Assembly (NCBI GenBank): GCA_965659415.1
Contig: CBFHVA010000007.1
Span: forward strand, 62,001 to 126,000
DNA from: Phaeocystidibacter sp965659415
Lineage (GTDB): Bacteria > Bacteroidota > Bacteroidia > Flavobacteriales > Schleiferiaceae
Direction of reading: 5' to 3'
DNA length: 64,000 nt
The notes under the pieces were generated by a model that was not told the DNA's origin, searched no databases, and saw only the letters and a list, made by a program, of their open reading frames with translations. The position numbers and the translations under genes were made by a program. Positions within the stretch are counted from its first letter, which is position 1, and each line of letters opens with the position of its first letter. This document shows positions 25,302 to 34,756 of the stretch, in pieces.

Positions 25302-26897
25302 TTATGCCAATTGAGCAGATTCCATTTCGAGGAACTCATCAAAGGTCATCAACTTATCCACAAAATGATGGGATGCTAATCTAACAACTCGATTGGCCAC
25401 AGTTTGCACGAAGGTGTGGTCATGTGATGTAAACAGAACCGTACCAGGGAAATCCTTCAAGGCGTTGTTAAAGGCTTGAATCGACTCCAAATCTAGGTGG
25501 TTTGTTGGTTCATCTAAGATCAATACATTCCCATGAGCAAGCATCATTCGAGAGATCATGCAACGAACCTTTTCTCCACCGGATAGCACACTAACATTTT
25601 TAAAGACCTCTTCACCAGAAAAGAGCATCTTTCCGAGAAAGCCTCGGACATATACTTCATCCTTATTCTCAGAATATTGGCGCAACCAATCTACCAAGTC
25701 TGAATTTCCTTCAAAGTACTCCGCATTTTCATTTGGCAAGTAAGCCGTGGTGATGGTTTGCCCAAAAGAAATGCAACCTTGTTCAGGTTTGATTTCACCC
25801 GTCAATATGCGGAAGAGGGTAGTGATAGCTAGGCCGTTATCAGCAATGAATGCAATTTTATCCCCTCGATTTACTTTGAGGTTGAAGTTGCTGAAAAGTG
25901 GTTCGCCATCAATGCTGTGAGATAGCTTTTCTACATCCAAGATCTGATTTCCCGCATCGCGCTCCTGATTGAAGATAATAGCTGGATAACGTCTAGAACT
26001 CGGCTTAATCTCATCAACATTAATCTTCTCCAAGAGCTTTTTCCTTGAAGTTGCTTGACGGGATTTAGAAGCATTTGCGCTGAATCGAGAAATGAATTCT
26101 TGCAGTTCTTTCTTTTTCTGTTCGGCCTTTTTATTGGCTGCTGAACGCTGACGTAACGCTAATTGACTGCTTTCATACCAGAACGTGTAGTTTCCCGTAA
26201 ACAAGTTGATTTTGCCGAAGTCAATATCGGCTATGACCGTACAAACCGTGTCGAGAAAGTGACGGTCGTGCGAGACAACAATTACAGTATTCTTGAAGTC
26301 TAGCAAATAGTTTTCTAACCAGGTAATCGACTTAATATCCAGGTCGTTCGTAGGCTCATCGAGTACAAGAACATCCGGATTTCCGAACAACGCCTGTGCA
26401 AGAAGGATACGTACACGTTGCGAACCATCAAGTTCTGATAGGTTGCGGTAGTGGTCGGCTTCCAGAATGCCTAAACCAGATAGGAGGGCCGCAGAATCTG
26501 ATTCAGCGTTCCAGCCATCCATTTCAGCAAATTCATTCTCTAGTTCAGCAGCACGGTTGCCGTCTTCTTCAGTGAATTCGGCTTTCGCATAGATAGCATC
26601 TTTCTCCTGCATGATTTGCCACAGTCTTTCGTGACCCATCATAACGGTATCAATAGCTCTACAGTCGTTGTATTCCGAGTGATTCTGCTTGAGAATCGCC
26701 ATGCGTTTACCTGGCTCGAGCGAAACAGATCCTGAGTTGGGCTGTTGCTCACCAGAAAGAATTTTCAAGAACGTTGATTTGCCTGCGCCATTTGCACCGA
26801 TAATACCATAGCAATTCTCTCCGTGAAATTTGAGATTCACTTCGTCGAAAAGCACGCGCTTTCCGAATTGTAGAGATACGTTGTTTACTGTAATCAC
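25302..26897 (-). CDS. ABC-F family ATPase, YbiT-like
   Basis: 531 residues, two ABC domains joined by a basic linker (about 245-300), no membrane segments. ABC-F proteins act on the ribosome. The first domain has GANGAGKSTFLKILSGEQ (Walker A), LSELDGSQRVRILLAQALFG and VLVLDEPTNDLD. In the second domain the Walker A position reads IADNGLAITTLF without lysine, though LSGGEKVRCMISRMML and VLILDEPTNHLD are normal. A decayed second Walker A is, as far as I recall, frequent in this Bacteroidota subgroup. A full -7 box precedes the gene. Confidence 0.9.
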   Translation of the reverse strand: MITVNNVSLQFGKRVLFDEVNLKFHGENCYGIIGANGAGKSTFLKILSGEQQPNSGSVSLEPGKRMAILKQNHSEYNDCRAIDTVMMGHERLWQIMQEKDAIYAKAEFTEEDGNRAAELENEFAEMDGWNAESDSAALLSGLGILEADHYRNLSELDGSQRVRILLAQALFGNPDVLVLDEPTNDLDIKSITWLENYLLDFKNTVIVVSHDRHFLDTVCTVIADIDFGKINLFTGNYTFWYESSQLALRQRSAANKKAEQKKKELQEFISRFSANASKSRQATSRKKLLEKINVDEIKPSSRRYPAIIFNQERDAGNQILDVEKLSHSIDGEPLFSNFNLKVNRGDKIAFIADNGLAITTLFRILTGEIKPEQGCISFGQTITTAYLPNENAEYFEGNSDLVDWLRQYSENKDEVYVRGFLGKMLFSGEEVFKNVSVLSGGEKVRCMISRMMLAHGNVLILDEPTNHLDLESIQAFNNALKDFPGTVLFTSHDHTFVQTVANRVVRLASHHFVDKLMTFDEFLEMESAQLA

Positions 26898-26919
26898 GAC
26901 CTATGTAGATTTGAGGCCG

Positions 26920-26927
26920 CAAAGGTA
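26920..26927 (-). promoter_or_regulatory. -7 box of the ABC-F gene
   Basis: TACCTTTG on the minus strand, a full consensus match, 22 bases before the start codon at 26897. No good -33 TTG is found at the right distance. Confidence 0.5.
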
Positions 26928-27010
26928 GCTAAGGTTTCTCAATATTATGTGATTCGGATGCTTCCTTCTAATATTGACATTATTCCCATAATTAATATTA
27001 TGTTCAATTA

Positions 27011-27048
27011 AAAATACAAAAGTAAAGGGAGTCCAATTCTGAACTCCC
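27011..27048 (-). terminator. Terminator of the TPR-protein gene
   Basis: On the minus strand GGGAGTTC pairs with GGACTCCC (eight pairs, one G-U; plus-strand arms 27041-27048 and 27027-27034), followed by the T-rich TTTACTTTTGTATTTTT. It lies 27 bases after the stop codon. Confidence 0.75.
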
Positions 27049-27074
27049 CTTATGCGCATTTACTCAGTGCGCTA

Positions 27075-28436
27075 CTATTTTCCCTGTGCTTTCAATTGCG
27101 ATGCACGCTCATTGTATTCCAAAGCTTTGTCACCATTTCCTAGCTTGTAGTAAACTTCTGCTAAAGATTGGGCCGTACTCGATGCTTCAGGATTTACAGC
27201 TTCTGCTTTCAAGAAATATGCTAATGCTTGTTCTAGCAACTCATCTCTTTGATCCTTCAAAGCATTATACTCGCGTTGTGATGCGGATGATGGTAAATCA
27301 TTCATCTCTGAGGTCTTATCGTTGCTCATCTCTACGTGCACTAAACCAGCCATATACAACGCGTCCTCGTGTGTTGAGTCAGCTTCAATCGTACGTGTAT
27401 AATATTCTAAACCTTGCGCTGCATCGTTCTTGTGAACGTGTAATACATAACCTGTATTATATAGTAATAAGACGTCATTTGGATCTCTTTCAAGTCCTTC
27501 CGCCATTAATTCAAGCGCACCATCGAAGTTCTGTTCGTCTAAATAACGCTGCAAGCCTGTTAAAAAGATGGATTGATTCGCAGGGAAACGTTGACGTCCC
27601 TCAGCTAATGCATCATTGAATTCTTCTTCTCGGCCAGCTCTTCTCAAAAGGTCGATATACTGAACCCATAGATCTGGTTCGATACTTGGACTTAATTCCG
27701 GATCTGAAGCTTGCCCTTGTTCAATGTAGTAATCTAGTGTTTCCTTATTTGGAAAGTTCACTCGGTTGCCGCCAAAAATACCCGTCCAGGCACGACCTTG
27801 GTAACCCATTTCAATTAGGGATCCATAGTTGTCAATCGCATTGCTGAGCGCTTCACTTCTCTTTAAGCTATCGAGATTAGCATCCGCTTGCATTTGATAA
27901 CCTAGAATGGCTTGATAATAAACAGATAAGGTATCTGTCTTTTCAAATTCTTCTCTTGCTCTCCATTCAACCAATTGGTCATACATGTCATAGGCCGCCG
28001 ACTTGTCAGTCTGAGATAGGCCTGCTGCTACATCTGCATAGTTATTGAACAAAACGGGAAGTGCTTGAAGAGCTTCCTCCTCATATCGGTCGTCATCAAC
28101 ACTGATATTGTAGTCTAACAAAGAGATATAGCTTGATAAAGCCGTATTTACATCTCCATAATTAGCTACGCCTCCATTTGCAGTTTGCGCATTTACCAAG
28201 GCTATGTAAACCTGTGCGCGATAGTGATAATACTTTTGAGTCTCCTTCTCGCTCAATCCAGACATGCCGTTCTCGGCGATCTGGGCAGTGGCATTGTCTA
28301 TACTCTCCTTCGCGGCGGAGATGTCATTTCGATTTAACGCAATACCTGCGCTTGTAATCGTAGACCCTTGTGCTACTGCTAGCGTGCTCATAGATAGACC
28401 AGCTACCAGTGATAATAAACGTGCTTTCGTCAACAT
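27075..28436 (-). CDS. Exported tetratricopeptide-repeat protein
   Basis: 453 residues with a signal peptide (LLSLVAGLSMSTLAVAQ, cleavage near residue 23). Several TPR-like helical pairs are seen in the C-terminal 230 residues, such as VLLLYNTGYVLHVHKNDAAQ, ALYMAGLVHVEM and LAEVYYKLGNGDKALEYNER. It probably works in the periplasm as a scaffold. It follows gyrA after 59 bases on the same strand but has its own good promoter. Confidence 0.85.
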   Translation of the reverse strand: MLTKARLLSLVAGLSMSTLAVAQGSTITSAGIALNRNDISAAKESIDNATAQIAENGMSGLSEKETQKYYHYRAQVYIALVNAQTANGGVANYGDVNTALSSYISLLDYNISVDDDRYEEEALQALPVLFNNYADVAAGLSQTDKSAAYDMYDQLVEWRAREEFEKTDTLSVYYQAILGYQMQADANLDSLKRSEALSNAIDNYGSLIEMGYQGRAWTGIFGGNRVNFPNKETLDYYIEQGQASDPELSPSIEPDLWVQYIDLLRRAGREEEFNDALAEGRQRFPANQSIFLTGLQRYLDEQNFDGALELMAEGLERDPNDVLLLYNTGYVLHVHKNDAAQGLEYYTRTIEADSTHEDALYMAGLVHVEMSNDKTSEMNDLPSSASQREYNALKDQRDELLEQALAYFLKAEAVNPEASSTAQSLAEVYYKLGNGDKALEYNERASQLKAQGK

Positions 28437-28464
28437 ATTCTATTAATCTGTGAGTTTGATTTTG

Positions 28465-28492
28465 CAAAAATAAGCAAAAGCGTGTGCTTCAA
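28465..28492 (-). promoter_or_regulatory. Promoter of the TPR-protein gene
   Basis: Minus strand: TTG (28492-28490), a 17-base spacer, then TATTTTTG (28472-28465), a full Bacteroidota promoter. The leader would be about 25 bases. The -33 box touches the gyrA stop codon. Confidence 0.65.
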
Positions 28493-28495
28493 TGT

Positions 28496-31027
28496 TTACT
28501 CTTCGTTAGCAGTTTCCGTGCCATCATTTTCTGTAGCACCCTCCACTCCACTTTCAGATCCTTCTACATCCTCTAACGCTTCATCTTCATCACTGGTTGG
28601 AACCTTGGCCACACTAGCGATTTCATCCGATCCTTTTAGATTGATGAGGCGGACACCTTGCGTTGCTCTACCCATCACTCGTAACTGCTCTACTTCCATT
28701 CGGATCATTACTCCAGATCGATTGATGATCATCAAATCATCTTCATCGGTAACGGCCTTAATCGCAATGAGGTTGCCGGTTTTATCAGTTACACTGATGG
28801 TTTTCACTCCTTTACCACCTCTGTTTGTGATGCGGTAATCATCCAAGGCGGATCGTTTGCCGTAGCCTTTTTCGCTTACTACTAGGATATCTCCTTCGCC
28901 TTCTTGGATGCAAACCATACCTACAACCTCGTCGGTTTCAGATCCAAGGCTCATGCCGCGAACGCCGGAAGCGGTTCTCCCCATGTTCCTAACAGCAGAT
29001 TCATGGAAACGGATGGCTTTACCCGACTTCACCGCCATTAAGATCTCGCTATTTCCATCCGTAAGCTTAGCTTCTAGAAGCTGATCTCCTTCGCGAATGC
29101 CGATGGCATTGATACCATTCACGCGTGGTCGGCTATAGGCTTCAAGGGAAGTTTTCTTCACCACACCACTCTTCGTACACATCACAATGTTGTGGCTGTT
29201 GATGTATTCTTCATCCTTCAGATTCAAGACATTAATAAATGCCTTAACTGAATCATCTTGAGGAATGTTAATCAAATTTTGAATAGCTCTACCCTTGCTT
29301 GCTCGTGTTCCTTCCGGAATTTCGAATACCCTCAGCCAGAAACACCTGCCCTGTTCCGTAAAGAATAACATATACTGGTGGTTCGTTGCAGCAAATACAT
29401 ATTCAATGAAGTCGGCATCTCGAGTTGAAGCAGCTCTCGAACCCACTCCTCCTCTACTCTGCGTTCTATATTCACTCAAGGAAGTACGCTTCACATAACC
29501 AGCGTGAGAAATAGTAATTACTACTTCTTCATCTGGAATCATATCTTCAATGCTCACGTCTCCGCCAGCGTATTCAATGTTTGTTCTACGTTCGTCGCCG
29601 TACTTATCCTTAATTTCGATGAGCTCCTCTTTAATAATGGACATTCTCAAGTCCTTTTCGTCCAAGATGCGCTTGTAATAAGCAATCTTTTCCATCAATT
29701 CGGCGTACTCGCTCTTAATCTTATCACGCTCAAGACCTGTGAGTTTCTGCAGACGAAGTTCGAGAATGGCTTTAGCCTGGATTTCTGAAAGTCCGAAGTT
29801 ATTTATCAACCCTTCCTTGGCCTCATCAACTGTCGCACTCGCGCGAATCAACTTAATTACCTCGTCCAAGTTGTCGATGGCGATTAACAAGCCCTCTAGG
29901 ATGTGCGCGCGTTTCTCTGCCTGTGCTAATTCATACTTCGTACGGCGAACCACTACATCGTGTCGGTGATTGACGAAGTGCTTAATCAAATCCTTGAGAT
30001 TCAGCATTTCAGGGCGACCATTCACCAAGGCGATGCTGTTGATGCTAAAGGATGATTGCAGGGCTGTATACTTGAAAAGCTTGTTTAATACCACATTCGG
30101 TACTGCATCTCTTTTCAATACATATACAATGCGCATACCGTTTCTATCCGACTCATCTCGGATATCTGAAATACCATCAAGCTTCTTATCATTTATCAGG
30201 TCGGCCGTCTTCTTGATCATTTCGGCCTTATTCACCTGATAAGGAATCTCGTTTACAATGATGCACTCCCGGCCATTTACCTCTTCAATATTGGCTTTGG
30301 CACGAAGAACTACTCTACCTCTACCGGTGTGGTATGCATCGCGAACTCCTTCATAACCATAAATAGTACCGCCTGTTGGGAAGTCAGGAGCCTTGATGGT
30401 TTCAATGAGTTCATCAATTTCGACATCATTGTTATCGACGTATTTAATCGTAGCTTCAATCGTATCGGTGAGGTTGTGAGGGGCCATATTTGTAGCCATA
30501 CCTACGGCAATGCCACTCGCTCCATTTACCAATAATTGAGGAATGCGCGTCGGTAGAACAGTCGGTTCCTTAAGAGAGTCGTCGAAGTTTAGCTGGAAGT
30601 CTACGGTATCCTTCTCGATATCCGTGAGCATTTCCTCTGCAATCTTCTTCAAACGGACTTCGGTGTAACGCATGGCCGCAGGGCTATCTCCGTCAACCGA
30701 CCCAAAGTTTCCTTGTCCATCCACCAAAGTGTATCGCAACGACCAATCTTGGGCCATACGGACCATCGTATCGTATACAGAGCTATCACCGTGCGGGTGG
30801 AACTTACCAAGCACCTCACCCACAATACGTGCAGACTTCTTATAAGACCGATTGGATAGTACGCCAAGCTCATGCATGCCGTACAGAACCCGTCTGTGTA
30901 CAGGCTTCAATCCATCACGCACATCAGGTAGAGCACGTGAAACTATCACCGACATGGAATAGTCGATGTAAGAGGACTTCATTTCCTCCTCGATATTTAT
31001 CGGAATTATCCTTTCTCCTTCAGCCAT
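28496..31027 (-). CDS. gyrA: DNA gyrase subunit A
   Basis: 843 residues. The catalytic tyrosine is Y121 (AAMRYTEVRL). The quinolone-resistance region reads HPHGDSSVYDTMVRMAQ with Ser82 and Asp86 (E. coli 83 and 87) unchanged, the sensitive type. The C-terminal domain has blades with RGGVGSRA, SGVRGMSLG and RGGKGVKTI; QSRGGVG near residue 525 is the GyrA-box position needed for negative supercoiling, which marks it as gyrase rather than ParC. The last 40 residues are strongly acidic. Confidence 0.97.
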   Translation of the reverse strand: MAEGERIIPINIEEEMKSSYIDYSMSVIVSRALPDVRDGLKPVHRRVLYGMHELGVLSNRSYKKSARIVGEVLGKFHPHGDSSVYDTMVRMAQDWSLRYTLVDGQGNFGSVDGDSPAAMRYTEVRLKKIAEEMLTDIEKDTVDFQLNFDDSLKEPTVLPTRIPQLLVNGASGIAVGMATNMAPHNLTDTIEATIKYVDNNDVEIDELIETIKAPDFPTGGTIYGYEGVRDAYHTGRGRVVLRAKANIEEVNGRECIIVNEIPYQVNKAEMIKKTADLINDKKLDGISDIRDESDRNGMRIVYVLKRDAVPNVVLNKLFKYTALQSSFSINSIALVNGRPEMLNLKDLIKHFVNHRHDVVVRRTKYELAQAEKRAHILEGLLIAIDNLDEVIKLIRASATVDEAKEGLINNFGLSEIQAKAILELRLQKLTGLERDKIKSEYAELMEKIAYYKRILDEKDLRMSIIKEELIEIKDKYGDERRTNIEYAGGDVSIEDMIPDEEVVITISHAGYVKRTSLSEYRTQSRGGVGSRAASTRDADFIEYVFAATNHQYMLFFTEQGRCFWLRVFEIPEGTRASKGRAIQNLINIPQDDSVKAFINVLNLKDEEYINSHNIVMCTKSGVVKKTSLEAYSRPRVNGINAIGIREGDQLLEAKLTDGNSEILMAVKSGKAIRFHESAVRNMGRTASGVRGMSLGSETDEVVGMVCIQEGEGDILVVSEKGYGKRSALDDYRITNRGGKGVKTISVTDKTGNLIAIKAVTDEDDLMIINRSGVMIRMEVEQLRVMGRATQGVRLINLKGSDEIASVAKVPTSDEDEALEDVEGSESGVEGATENDGTETANEE

Positions 31028-31070
31028 AATGTCAGTTTCATTTGATCACAATAGAGAGTATGACAAGTTT

Positions 31071-31078
31071 CAAAAATA
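31071..31078 (-). promoter_or_regulatory. -7 box of gyrA
   Basis: TATTTTTG on the minus strand, 43 bases before the gyrA start; full consensus match without a clear -33 TTG. Confidence 0.45.
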
Positions 31079-31168
31079 GGGTTTCACAGATGTTATCTCC
31101 TCACTTAAACTCCCCAATAATTGGTAGTTTTTACACATTTCCGTGTTTATAACTCCAATCTTTTATAA

Positions 31169-31200
31169 TTTCCTATTCAGGTAGCGAAAAGGTACATTTG
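31169..31200 (+). promoter_or_regulatory. Promoter of clpC
   Basis: TACATTTG at 31193-31200 with TTTC at 31169-31172, twenty bases upstream, in the 241-base region between divergent gyrA and clpC. The leader would be about 65 bases. I see no CtsR or CIRCE-type repeat. Confidence 0.5.
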
Positions 31201-31268
31201 ATTCAAACCAAGCTGGCACGACTTTCGTTATATTCTGTACAGAAATTAAGACCAGCACATATACATTT

Positions 31269-33851
31269 ATGGACGAGAATTTTTCACCCCGAGTAAAAGA
31301 CGTAATCAGCTACAGCAAAGAGGAAGCTCTTCGCCTAGGGCATGATTACATTGGGACCGAGCACTTGATGCTAGGACTCATTCGCGAAGGTGAGGGTACA
31401 GCCGTTCAGATTTTAGAAGATTTAGGTATCGACATTCGCAACATGCGCAATAAGATTGAGAATATCTCCGTGCCCTCGGCTGCACGTCAACTTTCTTCGA
31501 AAAAGAATCTACCACTTACCCGTCAGGCCGAAAAAGCACTGAAAACCACCTTCTTAGAAGCGAAAATCTTTCAAAGCAATATCATTCGAACACCGCACCT
31601 CCTCCTTTGTATTTTACGCAATGAAGACGATCCAGTAACACGTTTACTCAAGCAAATGGGAATCGATTACGAGAGTTTCAAAGGAGAATTCCAAGCTCAC
31701 CACCTCGATAAGGACGCACTTGATGCGCCTTCGAGTATCGAACCTAAGTCAGAGATGTCGTATGGTGACGATGAGGATGAGTTCGAGAACAAAGGAAGCG
31801 GCTACCAAAGCACTGGTGGTTCTAAGGCGAAATCAGATTCGAAGACCAAAACCCCTGTTCTTGACAATTTTGGCAGAAATCTGACCAAATTGGCAGAGGA
31901 GTCCAAACTGGATCCGGTGGTAGGTCGAGAGAAGGAAATTGAGCGCGTGTCTCAAATTTTATCTCGCCGAAAAAAGAACAATCCACTTTTAATTGGAGAG
32001 CCTGGCGTGGGTAAATCAGCGATTGCTGAAGGCCTCGCCTTGCGAATTGTTCGCAAGAAAGTGAGTCGCGTTCTCTTTAATAAGCGAGTTGTTACGCTTG
32101 ATTTGGCCTCTTTGGTGGCTGGCACGAAGTACCGTGGTCAGTTTGAGGAACGCATGAAGGCGTTGATGAACGAGCTTGAGAAGAACGATGACATCATTCT
32201 CTTTATCGATGAGCTGCATACCATTGTAGGCGCTGGAGGAGCAACAGGATCGTTGGATGCCTCAAACATGTTCAAGCCTGCTCTGGCACGAGGAGAAATT
32301 CAATGCATTGGAGCCACTACTCTGGACGAATACCGACAGTACATCGAAAAGGATGGCGCGCTTGAACGTCGTTTTCAAAAGGTAATGGTTGAACCGACTT
32401 CAGTAGAGGAGACCATTCAGATTCTTGAGAATGTAAAGGACAAGTATGAAGATCACCACAATGTGGCATACACGCGTGATGCATTGGAAGCTTGTGTGCA
32501 TCTCACGCAGCGTTATATCAGCGATCGCCACCTTCCAGATAAGGCTATCGATGCCTTGGATGAAGCAGGTTCGAGAGTTCACATCACGAGTATCAAAGTC
32601 CCTAAGGACGTACTCGATCTTGAAAAGGACCTAGAACGTATTCGTGAGGATAAGATTACCGTTGTTAAGAAGCAACGTTATGAAGAGGCCGCTAAGCTTC
32701 GCGACGACGAAAAGCAGGTTGAACAGCGCCTTGAGGAGGCACAAAGACAATGGGAAGCCGATGTGAAAGAAAATCGAGAGACAGTTTCTGAAGAGAACGT
32801 CGCTGAAGTGGTGGCCATGATGACCGGTATTCCGGTGCAGCGTGTAGCTCAGCAAGAGGGACAGCGTTTATCACGCATGAGCAACGACTTGAAGGGACGA
32901 GTGATCGGCCAAGATGACGCTGTTAAGAAGGTAGTTAAAGCTATTCAGCGAAATCGCGCTGGCCTCAAAGATCCTAATAAGCCAATTGGTTCCTTCATCT
33001 TCCTAGGCCCCACCGGTGTGGGTAAAACACAATTGGCCAAGGAGCTTGCACGTACACTGTTCGATACAGAAGATGCACTGATTCGCATCGATATGAGCGA
33101 ATACATGGAGAAATTTGCCCTGTCCAGATTGGTAGGAGCGCCTCCGGGATATGTGGGCTATGAAGAAGGCGGTCAGCTGACCGAGAAAGTTCGCCGCAAG
33201 CCTTATAGCGTTGTGCTTCTCGATGAAATTGAGAAAGCTCACCCAGATATTTTTAATCTCCTACTCCAAGCTCTTGATGATGGAATGATGACGGATAGCT
33301 TAGGTCGTAAAATCGACTTCAAGAACTGTATCATCATTATGACATCCAATATTGGGAGTAGACAGTTGAAAGACTTTGGGCAAGGTGTTGGTTTCGGAAC
33401 GAAGGCAAGAAGCGACTCTTCTGACTCAGATACCAAAGGGATTATTGAAAAAGCTTTGAAGAAGGCTTTTGCTCCCGAGTTCTTAAATAGAATCGATGAT
33501 GTGGTGCTCTTCAACTCATTGAAGGAAGAAGACATTCATCAAATTATCGACCTAGAATTGGCGAAGCTGTTTACACGCATCAAGGACCTAGGCTACGAAA
33601 TGAAAATTTCGAAAGAAGCCAAGAATTTTATTGCCAATAAAGGGTATGATGAAGCTTACGGTGCGCGACCATTAGCGAGAGCTATTCAGAAGTACATCGA
33701 AGATTCCTTAGCTGAGGAAATCATCAATAAAAAGGTGAACGAAGGCGATATCGTGAAGATTGGATTCGACAAGAAGAAGGAAGAAATCAAGATTCAAATT
33801 GACACTCCAAAGAGCAAGGAGGAAACTACGGAAGACGAAAACTCGAAGTAA
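31269..33851 (+). CDS. clpC: ClpC-type AAA+ unfoldase, ATPase subunit of Clp protease
   Basis: 860 residues, typical for ClpC. The double N-domain covers 1-145 (GHDYIGTEHLMLGLIREGEG). The first AAA+ module has GEPGVGKSAIAEG and FIDELHTIVGAGG; a UVR-like middle segment (KKQRYEEAAKLRDDEK) follows, which identifies ClpC rather than ClpB. The second module has GPTGVGKTQLAKEL and VVLLDEIEKAHPD. It unfolds proteins for ClpP, which is not encoded here. The C-terminus is highly charged. Monocistronic with its own terminator. Confidence 0.95.
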   Translation: MDENFSPRVKDVISYSKEEALRLGHDYIGTEHLMLGLIREGEGTAVQILEDLGIDIRNMRNKIENISVPSAARQLSSKKNLPLTRQAEKALKTTFLEAKIFQSNIIRTPHLLLCILRNEDDPVTRLLKQMGIDYESFKGEFQAHHLDKDALDAPSSIEPKSEMSYGDDEDEFENKGSGYQSTGGSKAKSDSKTKTPVLDNFGRNLTKLAEESKLDPVVGREKEIERVSQILSRRKKNNPLLIGEPGVGKSAIAEGLALRIVRKKVSRVLFNKRVVTLDLASLVAGTKYRGQFEERMKALMNELEKNDDIILFIDELHTIVGAGGATGSLDASNMFKPALARGEIQCIGATTLDEYRQYIEKDGALERRFQKVMVEPTSVEETIQILENVKDKYEDHHNVAYTRDALEACVHLTQRYISDRHLPDKAIDALDEAGSRVHITSIKVPKDVLDLEKDLERIREDKITVVKKQRYEEAAKLRDDEKQVEQRLEEAQRQWEADVKENRETVSEENVAEVVAMMTGIPVQRVAQQEGQRLSRMSNDLKGRVIGQDDAVKKVVKAIQRNRAGLKDPNKPIGSFIFLGPTGVGKTQLAKELARTLFDTEDALIRIDMSEYMEKFALSRLVGAPPGYVGYEEGGQLTEKVRRKPYSVVLLDEIEKAHPDIFNLLLQALDDGMMTDSLGRKIDFKNCIIIMTSNIGSRQLKDFGQGVGFGTKARSDSSDSDTKGIIEKALKKAFAPEFLNRIDDVVLFNSLKEEDIHQIIDLELAKLFTRIKDLGYEMKISKEAKNFIANKGYDEAYGARPLARAIQKYIEDSLAEEIINKKVNEGDIVKIGFDKKKEEIKIQIDTPKSKEETTEDENSK

Positions 33852-33877
33852 TCCCTCCCTAGGTTCAAGCAAAAGAA

Positions 33878-33909
33878 AAGCCGTCCTGATTTATAGGACG
33901 GCTTTTTTT
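33878..33909 (+). terminator. Terminator after clpC, possibly bidirectional
   Basis: AAGCCGTCCT (33878-33887) pairs perfectly with AGGACGGCTT (33895-33904), followed by a T run to 33909. An A-rich run precedes it, so it can also stop the convergent pirin gene. Confidence 0.92.
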
Positions 33910-33926
33910 ATTCGATGAGTTTCAGA

Positions 33927-34652
33927 TTAGTTTTGAGGTGATTCCATCGGAACTTCAATTGCTAGGAGCCTAGCATTAGATACAGCCTCGATGTGCACGT
34001 CTTCTGTTTCCCAAATTCCTACTCCATCTCTTCGGTTGCTTTCAATTCCTTCAATATTTAGATCACCATCTATATTGAAGAAATAAACTCCGTTTCCAGA
34101 GGACTTGATGGCGTAATCCATAGATTGACGAGCATCCATGTCGATTAAATGCATGTAGGCGTCTTGGTGAATGCCCAAACCACTTCCATCAGCCGTTTTT
34201 GGCTTTACAATTTGCTGCCACATGTTGCGACGGTCATCTGCGCTAAACGATTTCTGATCATACTCTGGCGCCACTCCCCTACGCTCCGGGAAAATCCAAA
34301 GCTGGAGGAAGTTCACACGGTGCTCCTTACTCTCATTGTATTCGGAGTGTTGCAAACCTGTACCGGCGGACATAACCTGGACATCACCCGTTCTAATTTC
34401 ACGGGCGTTGCCCATTGTATCTCTATGGGTCAATGAACCTTCTAGAGGAATACTGATGATTTCCATATCAGCGTGCGGATGCTGACCGAATCCCTTTTCG
34501 GGATCAACAATATCGTCGTTCAACACTCTGAGCACACCGAAGTTCATTTGCTCCGGATTGTACCAGTTTGCAAAGCTGAATGTGTGGTAAGAGTCTAGCC
34601 AACCGTGGTTAGCGTGCCCCCTTTCATTTGATTTATGTATGATGCTTTTCAT
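33927..34652 (-). CDS. Pirin-family bicupin
   Basis: 241 residues from the ATG at 34652 (MKSIIHKSNERGHANHGWL). An upstream ATG at 34706 adds a hydrophobic stretch not found in the family. The metal-binding cupin motif is GFGQHPHADMEI with GLQHSEYN (His, His, His, Glu), as in YhhW-type pirins that can act as quercetin dioxygenases. The second cupin is degenerate, as usual. It is cytosolic with unknown physiological substrate. Confidence 0.9.
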   Translation of the reverse strand: MKSIIHKSNERGHANHGWLDSYHTFSFANWYNPEQMNFGVLRVLNDDIVDPEKGFGQHPHADMEIISIPLEGSLTHRDTMGNAREIRTGDVQVMSAGTGLQHSEYNESKEHRVNFLQLWIFPERRGVAPEYDQKSFSADDRRNMWQQIVKPKTADGSGLGIHQDAYMHLIDMDARQSMDYAIKSSGNGVYFFNIDGDLNIEGIESNRRDGVGIWETEDVHIEAVSNARLLAIEVPMESPQN

Positions 34653-34678
34653 GATAATATCTTTAATCAATGTTATAA

Positions 34679-34686
34679 CAAAGATA
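34679..34686 (-). promoter_or_regulatory. -7 box of the pirin gene
   Basis: TATCTTTG on the minus strand, 26 bases before the start at 34652; full consensus match, -33 not evident. Confidence 0.45.
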
Positions 34687-34756
34687 TAAACAATTGGAAC
34701 AATCACATAGTCATTATTTCAGCCATAAATAACCATATAGATTGAAGTAATAAGGC

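Noticed and set aside
27086..27619. 177-codon plus-strand frame opposite the TPR gene
   Set aside because: No motif, and the TPR protein with signal peptide explains the region.
28496..31027. Quinolone-resistance mutation in gyrA
   Set aside because: Ser82 and Asp86 of the resistance-determining region are the sensitive residues.
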